Below are positions 50,858 to 59,010 of a stretch of DNA of 64,000 nucleotides, in pieces (position 1 is the first letter of the stretch; each line of letters opens with the position of its first letter). Made by a program: the position numbers and the translations under genes. Origin of the DNA: CBDIHP01 sp965279195 (GTDB lineage: Bacteria > Planctomycetota > Planctomycetia > Isosphaerales > Isosphaeraceae); NCBI GenBank assembly GCA_965279195.1, contig CBDIHP010000036.1:1-64000 (forward strand), given 5' to 3'. The notes beneath the pieces are model-generated. The model saw nothing but the letters and a program-made list of their open reading frames with translations, did not search any database and was not told the origin of the DNA.

Positions 50858-50864
50858 TTTTCCA

Positions 50865-51695
50865 TTACCTCATCGATGAAATTCCGCAGTTGATGACCAA
50901 GGACGGATACCCGGATCCGTTCAAGTCGACCTCGGCAACGTAGCCCTTGACCAAGTTCCGGGCTTGCGTGAGGTGATAGTCGGCGAACCGCTGATAGGCG
51001 TTGTCCTTGTCGTTCGGTCCGATCTGTGCCTGACATACCAAGAACGTGGCGTAGTGAGCGGTCATTCTTTTGACCTTGGGACGATTCGAGACCATCAACT
51101 TGTCTTGGTCCAAGTAGTCTTGGAGGTACTTGGAATATCCCGGAGTCTGACGCCAATAGTCGTCCAGGTGGAGGACGTTCCCAGCCACGAAGTTGTATCC
51201 GCCGTACGGCAGATAGTGGCTTTGGATCGTGCGTTCGAGCCATTCACGGGCGTTCTGACGCTGCTCCGGGAATCCCGCCTGGTCTTGGTCGGATTGCAAC
51301 TCCGCGAGCCAGGGTGCAACCTGGAGCATGTCTTCGTATGAGCAGTAGGTCTTGTAGGTGGTGCCGGTCCCGGGTGCCTGGTCGATCTGGACCCAGAAAC
51401 GGGCGACTTCCAGGGTGGTCCCAGCGGAGGTCAACGTCACACGGCAGAGATACTTGCCCTTGGCGACGGCGGAGGTCAGGGATCCTGGGAATGAGATTGC
51501 AATCAATCCGTCTGAACCGTTGGTCTTCCATGCGACGATCGGCGAGAAGATGGCGGGCTGGTCGTCTCCCGCCCAGACGGCGGCGGCGAGGGTATCGGAC
51601 GGACCGTAGGTCGTGATGACACTGTCATCGGACTCGCGGCGAAGGGTGAGCGTGTAGTTCGAGGTCGCTCCGGCGACGATGGAAATTTCTTGCAC
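50865..51695 (-). CDS. Fusion of a BppU-N-like beta domain and a head-tail connector-like domain
   Basis: A 276-aa protein. Residues 1-110 (QEISIVAGATSNYTLTLRR...KYLCRVTLTSAGTTLEVARFWVQI) read like the BppU N-terminal type domain of lactococcal phage baseplates. Residues 115-276 begin YCSYEDMLQVAPWLAELQ and are alpha-helical, similar to gp6/HK97-type connector proteins. Having both in one protein is unusual. The order in the operon suits the connector role. Confidence 0.65.
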   Translation of the reverse strand: MQEISIVAGATSNYTLTLRRESDDSVITTYGPSDTLAAAVWAGDDQPAIFSPIVAWKTNGSDGLIAISFPGSLTSAVAKGKYLCRVTLTSAGTTLEVARFWVQIDQAPGTGTTYKTYCSYEDMLQVAPWLAELQSDQDQAGFPEQRQNAREWLERTIQSHYLPYGGYNFVAGNVLHLDDYWRQTPGYSKYLQDYLDQDKLMVSNRPKVKRMTAHYATFLVCQAQIGPNDKDNAYQRFADYHLTQARNLVKGYVAEVDLNGSGYPSLVINCGISSMR

Positions 51696-51709
51696 TGGTC
51701 TCCTTGGGA

Positions 51710-51916
51710 TTAGTTCGGGGTCAGGGGCGAATACGAGTCGTCGGGGTCGTCCTGGTTGATCTCGACTCGGAATCCGTCCGAGTGGAGGCTAAAATTCGGC
51801 GTTTCGTCGGTGAAATCGACCCGGAAATGCGTTGGTCCAGCGAAGATCGGGGTCGATGATGAGCCCGGTATCGATAGCCACATCTCGCCGAGTAGGAATG
51901 ACCAGAAATCGAACAT
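51710..51916 (-). CDS. Small phage protein, unknown
   Basis: A 68-aa protein (MFDFWSFLLGEMWLSIPGSS...) with an aromatic N-terminus and a strand-rich remainder. Its ATG is preceded by an AAGGAGG site shared with many genes here. No motif; retained because it fills a regularly spaced gap in the operon. Confidence 0.5.
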   Translation of the reverse strand: MFDFWSFLLGEMWLSIPGSSSTPIFAGPTHFRVDFTDETPNFSLHSDGFRVEINQDDPDDSYSPLTPN

Positions 51917-51925
51917 CGGACCTCC

Positions 51926-52294
51926 TTAGACCTGGGTCGCACCGGCGAACTTCGGGTGTTTGATCGCCTCGGCGTACAACTTGGAGCCGATCACCGCGTA
52001 GGCTTGGGCGAATTCGGGGTCGGTCATCAGCTCAAGTAGGGTCTTGATGCGGACCTCCGGGACGGGATCGCCTTGCTCGTCCTGGCTGGCGGGGACCAAG
52101 ACCTCGCCCAGATTGATCGATACTTGACCGATCGGGGAACCTTGCCAGGCGTTCTCGTTGGGATTGACGTTCAGCGTGATCCGCCCGAGCCCGTGGAACA
52201 CATCGAGTGCCAGATTCGCCGTCCAGGCGTAGGCGTTCTGAAACGGAGTGCTCGGGTCGTAGGGGTTTTCAAAAGTGGGTATCGATAGAGCCAT
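51926..52294 (-). CDS. Small structural phage protein
   Basis: A 122-aa protein beginning MALSIPTFENPYDPSTPFQNAYAWTANLALDVFHGLGRITLNVNPN. It has the ITLNV.PNENAW motif of phage neck-associated proteins in planctomycete prophages (from memory). The start at 52294 removes a spurious upstream extension. Function unknown. Confidence 0.6.
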   Translation of the reverse strand: MALSIPTFENPYDPSTPFQNAYAWTANLALDVFHGLGRITLNVNPNENAWQGSPIGQVSINLGEVLVPASQDEQGDPVPEVRIKTLLELMTDPEFAQAYAVIGSKLYAEAIKHPKFAGATQV

Positions 52295-52310
52295 TAATTT
52301 CCTTTGTTCG

Positions 52311-54176
52311 TTAAGCGGGGGTCCAAGATTTCCAGGCAGAGCCGTTGTATAAATACATTTTGCCATCGCCAGAACAGTAGACCATCGTCCCTGTAGCGGG
52401 AGAATCGCTTGGTGCGGTCGAAACGACGCCGATCTGAATCCTACCGTTCAAGTCGACGCTCGCCTTGGTTCCGGAGTTCTTCCATTCCTGTAGGAGTTTC
52501 TTGCCGCTGGTGGTTGAAGCATCGCTGCTGAGTTCAACGCTCAGGACAGTAGCGGTAGCCGTACCTGACAGGTCTGATACGAAAGAGCCGAGCATTCGGT
52601 GAGCGATCGTGGTCCCGCTCGAAGCCGCCGCTGTTCTCCTCTGAAGATACTGGGTTTCGCTGTAGTTATTGCGAATATTACTTCCGTTAACCCAGACTTG
52701 TTCAACACCTTGGGTGAATGTCATCATTGTGTTATTGGTGGAATCGAGACCGATAATCTGGAGTCCGCCAGCACCGCCACCCGTGGTCGTCCCCTCGAAG
52801 TAAGCCGTGTTGGTATTGTTGGTGGTCTTGACGTGAAGCGGATAGGTCGGGGCGATCCTGATTCCGATCGACTGAGAAGATCCCATAACCAGATTCGATG
52901 ACGCATCAAAATAGCTGGTCACGCTGCCGACTGTGTTGGTCAGAGCCAATAGTTTTCCTGTCTGGCTCGAAATCGGGGCGAGGGTCAGCGTGTCGTGACC
53001 GGTATTCGTGACCTGGAACTGGCTCCTGCCTTGAACAATCTGGGCGTAGGACGCCGCGTTATTGGGGACGGTGAGACCGAATCCGACGATATAAGGATTT
53101 CCAGAAGCCGCACTGTAGGAAGAATAATATCCATAAAGACTCGCATTCGGATCGCATACACCTGACTGATAGATTCCGTACTGCGTTCCTGTGGTCGCGA
53201 TCGTGGAGGTCAGGTTGAGACCGCTCGAATAGTTGGCGTTCTGATCAGTCTGGACGACGAGACCATTTTTCGTATTCCACATGACCAGCGACTTATTGGT
53301 GTCATCCCAATAGAGGTACGGAGACGCCCCGAACGATCCGGAATTGTTGTATTGAATCTGGGTATTGGAACCAGCCGGGGAACCGCCGCCGCCACCTCCG
53401 GACGCGCCCTGATATCCTTGATATCCTTGCGGACCTTGGCTTCCGCTACCGGTCACGCCTTGGAATCCTTGATTGCCTTGTGGTCCTTGGCTTCCCGTGG
53501 AACCTGCTACGCCTTGCGGTCCCTGGCTGCCGCTCCCCGTCGCACCTTGATTGCCTTGAGGACCGGTAGAACCCGCAGTTCCTTGATTTCCTTGTGGTCC
53601 TTGGCTGCCACTTCCCGTCGCACCTTGGTTGCCTTGTGGACCAGTAGATCCCGATGAGCCTTGATACCCTTGCGGTCCTTGGCTGCCTTGAGAGCCGTTC
53701 GACCCTGCCAGACCTTGATTACCCTGCGGACCAGTATTGCCGGTTGCTCCTTGGACACCTTGGACGCCAGCCGAACCCGCCTGACCTTGGTATCCTTGAG
53801 GACCCTGCGGACCTCCGATCGTCTCAAGGGCGTTTATCGCCCCGGTGATCTGCTGGAGAAGTCCTTTGCTCGCCCTCACCTGGACCTCGGTCCCGGCGGG
53901 CATCGAGACCAAGGAATAGCCGTCGACCGCACTCAATCCGGATACCGTCTTCGCCCCGATGTTGACACTGGTGAATCGGATCACCGTCAATACGGTCTCG
54001 GTGACCGGCGTCTGCCCGGTGAATGTCCCGAAGACGAGCCGATTCGGTGCGTCCAGGGATTGACCGGTCAGGTCGGTGGCGGTGCTGAGGGAGATGGTCG
54101 GATCCCCCGGCGTGTACGCAGCCGCCAGGACTGCGGCGAAACGATTCTGTCCTTTGTCAAATGATGTGGTCGGCAT
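52311..54176 (-). CDS. Collagen-like phage fibre protein
   Basis: A 621-aa protein. Residues 1-118 are a beta/helical head with a pattern seen in phage tail proteins; residues about 121-260 are Gly-X-Y repeats (GPQGNQGATGSGSQGPQGNQ) rich in Gln, Pro, Ser and Thr, with three two-residue interruptions (GS). After a Gly-rich hinge (GASGGGGGGSPAG), a C-terminal beta domain of about 340 residues follows. Trimeric collagen helices are known in phage fibres. It probably forms the adhesin or side fibre. Location between connector genes and the glycosyltransferase gene is unusual for a siphophage fibre, which is normally at the tail-tip end. Confidence 0.85.
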   Translation of the reverse strand: MPTTSFDKGQNRFAAVLAAAYTPGDPTISLSTATDLTGQSLDAPNRLVFGTFTGQTPVTETVLTVIRFTSVNIGAKTVSGLSAVDGYSLVSMPAGTEVQVRASKGLLQQITGAINALETIGGPQGPQGYQGQAGSAGVQGVQGATGNTGPQGNQGLAGSNGSQGSQGPQGYQGSSGSTGPQGNQGATGSGSQGPQGNQGTAGSTGPQGNQGATGSGSQGPQGVAGSTGSQGPQGNQGFQGVTGSGSQGPQGYQGYQGASGGGGGGSPAGSNTQIQYNNSGSFGASPYLYWDDTNKSLVMWNTKNGLVVQTDQNANYSSGLNLTSTIATTGTQYGIYQSGVCDPNASLYGYYSSYSAASGNPYIVGFGLTVPNNAASYAQIVQGRSQFQVTNTGHDTLTLAPISSQTGKLLALTNTVGSVTSYFDASSNLVMGSSQSIGIRIAPTYPLHVKTTNNTNTAYFEGTTTGGGAGGLQIIGLDSTNNTMMTFTQGVEQVWVNGSNIRNNYSETQYLQRRTAAASSGTTIAHRMLGSFVSDLSGTATATVLSVELSSDASTTSGKKLLQEWKNSGTKASVDLNGRIQIGVVSTAPSDSPATGTMVYCSGDGKMYLYNGSAWKSWTPA

Positions 54177-54180
54177 AAGT

Positions 54181-55575
54181 CTATTTAGTGCCGAACTTGC
54201 GGAAATAGTAGCCGTCGGGGAGTTTTTTGAAGATTCGCAAGTCGAGTTCGACACCAGACCAGACGACTCCGCCCTCCGCCACCAGATCGGCATCGAAAAC
54301 CACGCTTGGACCGGCGAACGCAATGGCGTCATCGTCCCCGCGACCGAGACCAGACAGCAAATTCCGCAGTGCAGGACTCGGTTCTTGCAAGAGGATCCTC
54401 CCGGCGATGCCCCGACTGTGGACATTCAGGACCCATTTTGAAATTTTCAAATCGGTCTCGCTGATACTCTCGGTCTCGTCCGGCTTCGGAGAATGGAAGA
54501 CGACCTTCTCGTCGGTGATGTCGGCGATCTCATATCCCCGCTCCTGGGCGTAGGAGATCATTCCCTGCCAGGTCCATACCTCCCGCACGTCATCGGGCAG
54601 GATGTCGAGCGAATCCGGGTCGAGTTCGGACCGGGTCCAGCGGTATTCGGCGGATTGTCCCGGGACCAGATTCGGCTTATCGCCCCGCGAGAGATCCCCC
54701 GGGACCGGATCGCCATCGGTCGCACGCCAGCCCCGCCCGTTCTCCGCGTCCGTGATCCAGAGTCGGATCTTGGGGACCGGCGGGCAGTCGTCATAGTCTT
54801 GGAACGGCTCGTGATGGTCCCGGATCGGGGCGAATGACCAGACGACGAAAGGGAAATCGTCGTGCGGTCGGTAATATCGGTCGAGATATTTGTAAACGTG
54901 CTGATTGCGTGCACGGATCCAGAGGCGGTCGGCGGTGAACAATTTCGCGGCGAGGACCGAGAGGGCGGAGTCAATCCCGTAATAGCCCGACGCCCGTTTG
55001 AGGATCTCCACGGACTCGGCGAGAGTCGTCTCACCGGTCAGGTCGATCAGGAGACTATGGTCGGGTGCTCGCTTATCGCCCGAGTTCAGTATCACGCCGT
55101 GAATGTGTTCTTCTTCGAGTCTCGCGATCAGACCGGTCCAATCCTCGCGGGTGAAATCGCGATTCTGACGATGCTCGGGTCGGTTGTAGGGCGTGCTGTC
55201 CACTACCACGACAAAATCATCGGGGAGGTCGCGATCGACCCGGGCGATCCGGTGGCGGAGGAAACTGCTTTGAGGGGCGATTGAGAGTTTCGGGAACGCC
55301 TGGGAGATCGACCAGTCGTCGACATCATCGATCGAGCAAGCAATATGGTCCTGGAGGTGCTTGCGGCTGAAAAACGTCGGCAGGGAGGACCAATCGTCCC
55401 AGAGTTCGACATGGCGAGTGATCTGGAAGTTGGGCAGGAGATCGAAGAGTTCGCGGAATTGCTTCGACCTGGATGTTGCCCAATACATTTCGCGGATTTG
55501 GGAGCGGAAGTCGTCGGACCATCCCGCCTCGATTGCGAAGAGGTCGCCGAGACCGCCTGTGAGTAAAATTTTCAT
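54181..55575 (-). CDS. Glycosyltransferase-family-9-like protein encoded by the prophage
   Basis: A 464-aa protein that opens MKILLTGGLGDLFAIEAGW, the GxGD loop of GT-B glycosyltransferases (ADP-heptose/GT9 type), and has ETTLAESVEILKRASGYYGIDSALSVLAAKLF (about 195-228), the donor-site segment with the conserved Asp-Ser. The last 190 residues have no recognised fold. The gene sits between the tRNA-Pro/terminator and the fibre gene. A fibre- or capsid-modifying transferase is plausible inference. The catalytic base and donor cannot be assigned. Confidence 0.7.
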   Translation of the reverse strand: MKILLTGGLGDLFAIEAGWSDDFRSQIREMYWATSRSKQFRELFDLLPNFQITRHVELWDDWSSLPTFFSRKHLQDHIACSIDDVDDWSISQAFPKLSIAPQSSFLRHRIARVDRDLPDDFVVVVDSTPYNRPEHRQNRDFTREDWTGLIARLEEEHIHGVILNSGDKRAPDHSLLIDLTGETTLAESVEILKRASGYYGIDSALSVLAAKLFTADRLWIRARNQHVYKYLDRYYRPHDDFPFVVWSFAPIRDHHEPFQDYDDCPPVPKIRLWITDAENGRGWRATDGDPVPGDLSRGDKPNLVPGQSAEYRWTRSELDPDSLDILPDDVREVWTWQGMISYAQERGYEIADITDEKVVFHSPKPDETESISETDLKISKWVLNVHSRGIAGRILLQEPSPALRNLLSGLGRGDDDAIAFAGPSVVFDADLVAEGGVVWSGVELDLRIFKKLPDGYYFRKFGTK

Positions 55576-55597
55576 GCAGATATATAGAGGAATAAAA

Positions 55598-55629
55598 AAA
55601 GAACCCCGTGGTCTGACCAGGGGTTCTTT
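55598..55629 (-). terminator. Strong terminator behind the head genes
   Basis: AAAGAACCCC (55598-55607) pairs with GGGGTTCTTT (55620-55629), inner TGGT/ACCA adds four base pairs; leftward transcripts get a U-run. It ends the terS-terL-portal-scaffold-coat-tRNA transcript. Confidence 0.8.
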
Positions 55630-55635
55630 GTGGAA

Positions 55636-55706
55636 TCGGGGATACCGGAATCGAGCCGGTGCATCGGACGCCCAAGGTCCGCGCGCTGCCACTACGCCAA
55701 TCCCCA
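55636..55706 (-). tRNA. tRNA-Pro (anticodon UGG)
   Basis: Cloverleaf on the minus strand: acceptor TGGGGAT pairs with ATCCCCG (one U-G), D-stem GCGT/GCGC, anticodon stem CGGAC/GTCCG with loop CTTGGGC (TGG anticodon), T-arm ACCGG/CCGGT with CTCGATT loop, A73. CCA is not encoded. Length 71 nt. It lies between the coat gene and the terminator, in a phage operon. Confidence 0.75.
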
Positions 55707-55749
55707 AATGGATCACCCCCGGGCAGGATCCCGGAGGCGATGTTGGACG

Positions 55750-56679
55750 TTATTCCGCAACCGTGAAAATCTTTCCGAATTCCGGTCTGATCACGGCGAG
55801 ACCATAACCGGCGTCGACAGTCAGCCAGTAGCCGCCCGAGGCGTGCTGGTAAGAGACCATGAACCTGATCGGGATGCCCTTGACGTAGACGATTTGCAGC
55901 AACTCAAGGTTCTTCGGCACGTTGCCGTCCCCCAGAGGACGAGCCGCCAGGGCAATGGCATACTTGTGGAAGAGAGCCGAGGTGAAGGTTCTGGCACCGA
56001 CGGTCCCGGAGACCGGGAGGTTCTGGCTGACGGCGAGACCGCAACCGTAAGCCGAGCGGATCTTGCCCTGCAACCGGATGTCCTGGGCGTATTCGTAGCC
56101 GGTCGCCGAGGCGGCGGTCCAGGACGAGTCGCCGAGGATCGTCGCGTTGACCTTCGGGGCGTTCACGAATTTGACCATGTCCGGGGTCGGCTGCGGCATA
56201 TTACTCTCTTCGAGGGTCGCGATACCGCCGAGGAACTTGGTCGTCGAGATCAAGGAACCGGTGTTGCCGGTGATCGCGGTCCCGAAGTTGCCGGTCGTGA
56301 ACAACGCGCCGGTATTGGCTTCGATGTCGTTGAAGACACCATTGATCATAGGATCGATGTAGGTATCGATCAGGACACGAGGCGTGTTGAATTGCTCGAA
56401 GTCCCTGATCCGGACGGTCGCACCGGGGTGCTTGTTGAGCGTAATCGCCTTGGTGCCGACGCTCTGGTCGGTCGGGGTGAAGTCGCCGACGCCCACATCC
56501 GAGACCGTCTGGGCGACCGGGATCGGGACGTTGATCGTCTGACCGATCGTGCCCGGCTCGGCTGGGTTGATGTTCTGATAGACCGAATCGACGAGTGTCT
56601 GGTAAGGATAAAATACGCTCGATAGTTCGTCGGCACGGGAAACCAAGGTCTGGTAGAATTGTGTAAAGGTATTAGCCAA
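55750..56679 (-). CDS. Major capsid protein, P22/HK97 fold family
   Basis: A 309-aa coat protein. MANTFTQFYQTLVSRADELSSVFYPYQTLVDSVYQNINPA is close to P22-coat-like proteins, as are VNVPIPVAQTV, DFTPTDQSVGTKAITLNKHPGATVRIRDFE and the C-terminal GYGLAVIRPEFG. The P22-type coat uses a telokin-like insertion within the HK97 fold; I cannot delimit it here. Encoded after the scaffold gene and before the tRNA-Pro. Confidence 0.85.
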   Translation of the reverse strand: MANTFTQFYQTLVSRADELSSVFYPYQTLVDSVYQNINPAEPGTIGQTINVPIPVAQTVSDVGVGDFTPTDQSVGTKAITLNKHPGATVRIRDFEQFNTPRVLIDTYIDPMINGVFNDIEANTGALFTTGNFGTAITGNTGSLISTTKFLGGIATLEESNMPQPTPDMVKFVNAPKVNATILGDSSWTAASATGYEYAQDIRLQGKIRSAYGCGLAVSQNLPVSGTVGARTFTSALFHKYAIALAARPLGDGNVPKNLELLQIVYVKGIPIRFMVSYQHASGGYWLTVDAGYGLAVIRPEFGKIFTVAE

Positions 56680-56785
56680 TTTCGCTCCTGAGAGTTAAAG
56701 AGATCCACTTCGATTGCGGATCTCCCGCTCCCTGGAGCCACCTGGGCTCACGATCTATTTATGATTCACATTTGTATTTTTTAGA

Positions 56786-57427
56786 TTATTCGCCGAGTAA
56801 TTTCGCGGTGCCTTCCTGCATCGCCTTCGCCAATTTGCCCTGGTTCTGGCTCATCCAGATCGGATTCGCGAGTTCCGCAGCCGTGTACGCGAAGTACGGC
56901 GATCCTGCGTTGGTGGCGCGTCCCTTGACCGGGCTGGGCGGAGTCTGGACCGATTGCTTGGACTCGGCGGCATTGGTCTGACCGGTACCGGCAGGATTGC
57001 CCGGATCCAGAAGATATTCACGACCGTCGAGATAGGATGCGATCGATGACTTGATCAGTTCGTCGTCGACATCATCTGTCTCGGCTTTGTATCCCGAGTT
57101 CTTCCATACGTCGTCGAGCGCCTTGCCGTCCTTGACCTTCAAATCCTTGGCAATCGCCTTGAACCGGTCGAGATGATCGCGGTCGCGGATCTTCTGCTGG
57201 AGTTCCGCGACTTTCGCCTTGGATTTGTCGGGATAGTTTTCCAAGTCGGACTTGAGTTTGTCGCGTTCGGAGGTCACTTCGGTCAAATTCGACTCGAATT
57301 CCTGCCGCTTCTTCCGCTCCTTGATCGCCTCCTTGGTCGCGTGTTCTTCCTTGTCCTTGATCCTGCTGAGTTCCAACTTCAATTCCACAATTTCGTTCAC
57401 ATAATCACTGATTGTCTTCTCTGCCAC
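56786..57427 (-). CDS. Scaffolding protein
   Basis: A 213-aa protein that is mostly a charged helix (about 1-110, VELKLELSRIKDKEEHATKEAIKERKKRQEFESNL), followed by a disordered Ser/Pro/Gly region and a short C-terminal helix (QNQGKLAKAMQEGTAKLL). Typical composition and position of phage scaffolds, between portal and coat. Confidence 0.85.
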   Translation of the reverse strand: MAEKTISDYVNEIVELKLELSRIKDKEEHATKEAIKERKKRQEFESNLTEVTSERDKLKSDLENYPDKSKAKVAELQQKIRDRDHLDRFKAIAKDLKVKDGKALDDVWKNSGYKAETDDVDDELIKSSIASYLDGREYLLDPGNPAGTGQTNAAESKQSVQTPPSPVKGRATNAGSPYFAYTAAELANPIWMSQNQGKLAKAMQEGTAKLLGE

Positions 57428-57465
57428 TTAATCTCCTTGGGATCTCCCCAAATAACTAGTTCTGA

Positions 57466-58980
57466 TCAATCTATCGCGGTCCCGTCGTTCGGCGTGAAGT
57501 ATTGCTCCTGACCGCTCCCGTCCTCGACTCCGACGACTTCCATCTCGCCCGATGACGGACTTTCCGGGTCATCGGGACTTGGGTCATCCTTGACCGCTCG
57601 GTCCTCGACCGAGGTCCCCATGTCTCGCTGAATCTCTGCCTCCAGGCGGAGGTCTTCCTGAATCTGCTTGTACTTCTCGATCGCCCGGTCTCGGTCGAGC
57701 CCGTCCCTATCCATGATGATGCCGATTCGGCTCGTCAACCCGTTCTCCAACTCGAACTTGGTCCGAGAATCGCGATCTGGTCCCGGCAAGTCAGGATAGA
57801 GAGAACTCCATGTGATTTGGATATTCTCAAACCTGAGTGCAGTCTCATATGTCGCGTTTGGTCTCACCGCGTTCTCGACCTGGAGGATCAATCGTGCGAG
57901 GGATTCTTCGTAATACTGGAAATCTTCTCGCCTTCCTTCCGCCCACAACAGGAGCGGGATCTGTTCGGCGACCAGGGCGACACCGGACTTGCTCGAACTC
58001 TGTTCGAGTCGGATGGTCGATGGGGGGACGCCAAGCATTTCCAATGTATGATTAATATAAAATTCGATCAATTTGACATCGGCGTCGACCCAACTGGTGT
58101 CATATTCCAAATTCTGGAGCGTGGGGACCGGCTGATTCGACAGGGTCGATTGGGACGGAGCCAGGTGCAGCACTTCGCCCGGTTTCAAGTGCTGGAATCT
58201 CTGTTCTTCGCTCACATTGGTCGCGACCAGCGGCGGATTCAGGAGATTACGAGCCCGATCGGCTTGGAAGGTCAATCGCCTGTTCAGGTGATCGTTGACC
58301 CGGCGGAGATGCGTGCCCGGGGACGGGCTCCAGAAGTGCGAGGTCGGGTAAGACCACCAGACGAACGAGAACGGAATCACGCCGTAAGGATTGGGCTCGG
58401 TTTTGAGGATGTTGACCGGGACCGTCTGATTGCCCGTCGGGGATATCGTCTTGCTGGCGGTCTCGTAGCGTCGGATCTCGTCCTTGGTCCAGAGGGTATA
58501 TCTGATGTGATCGCCGTTGACCTGCTCCCTGGTCACGACCGCATTCACTTCGAGGAAGTTGTCCTCATCGGCGTAGACCACGAATTCTTCTCCGCCCCAG
58601 AGGCAGAGTTTGACGCAATCCTCATCGTGGAATGCCTGGAATGCGGCGACCGAATTGATGGCGGAAAGGCGGTCTGCCTGACGCCAGAGTGCGGTCCTGT
58701 TGTTCTTGCGATAGACCCGATTCAGGAGGTCGGTCGCGGCGTCGTTGCCGGGGATCTCGACCTTCGGTGAGCGGCGATACAAGTTGGCGGTCAGCACGTC
58801 GACCACACGACGCATGAAATATGTTTCTTGGTCGTTGCGGCTGTCGTTGCGATCTTCGCGATAGCGGGACCGGTCCCATTCTCCGCAGTAGTAGGCGATA
58901 TTCTCGGCGGATTCGTGGAGCCGTTCTTTCTCTCCCGGCAGCCCCTTCAAGATTTCGCGTTCGATGAGTTCGATGTCCAT
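57466..58980 (-). CDS. Portal protein
   Basis: A 504-aa head portal. It begins with a helical MDIELIEREILKGLPGEKERLHESAENIAYYCGEWDRSRYRED and has GVIPFSFVWWSYPTSHFWS, HTLEMLGVPPSTIRLEQSSSKSGVALVAEQIPLLLWAEGRREDFQYYEESL, the helical stem typical of portals, and an acidic tail. Precedes scaffold and coat genes as expected; it forms the dodecameric ring at the packaging vertex. Confidence 0.88.
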   Translation of the reverse strand: MDIELIEREILKGLPGEKERLHESAENIAYYCGEWDRSRYREDRNDSRNDQETYFMRRVVDVLTANLYRRSPKVEIPGNDAATDLLNRVYRKNNRTALWRQADRLSAINSVAAFQAFHDEDCVKLCLWGGEEFVVYADEDNFLEVNAVVTREQVNGDHIRYTLWTKDEIRRYETASKTISPTGNQTVPVNILKTEPNPYGVIPFSFVWWSYPTSHFWSPSPGTHLRRVNDHLNRRLTFQADRARNLLNPPLVATNVSEEQRFQHLKPGEVLHLAPSQSTLSNQPVPTLQNLEYDTSWVDADVKLIEFYINHTLEMLGVPPSTIRLEQSSSKSGVALVAEQIPLLLWAEGRREDFQYYEESLARLILQVENAVRPNATYETALRFENIQITWSSLYPDLPGPDRDSRTKFELENGLTSRIGIIMDRDGLDRDRAIEKYKQIQEDLRLEAEIQRDMGTSVEDRAVKDDPSPDDPESPSSGEMEVVGVEDGSGQEQYFTPNDGTAID

Positions 58981-59010
58981 GAAATTATGTAGACTTCACG
59001 CAAGTAATTT

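Noticed and set aside
53352..53848. Plus-strand frames opposite the collagen repeats
   Set aside because: Repetitive shadows of the fibre gene.
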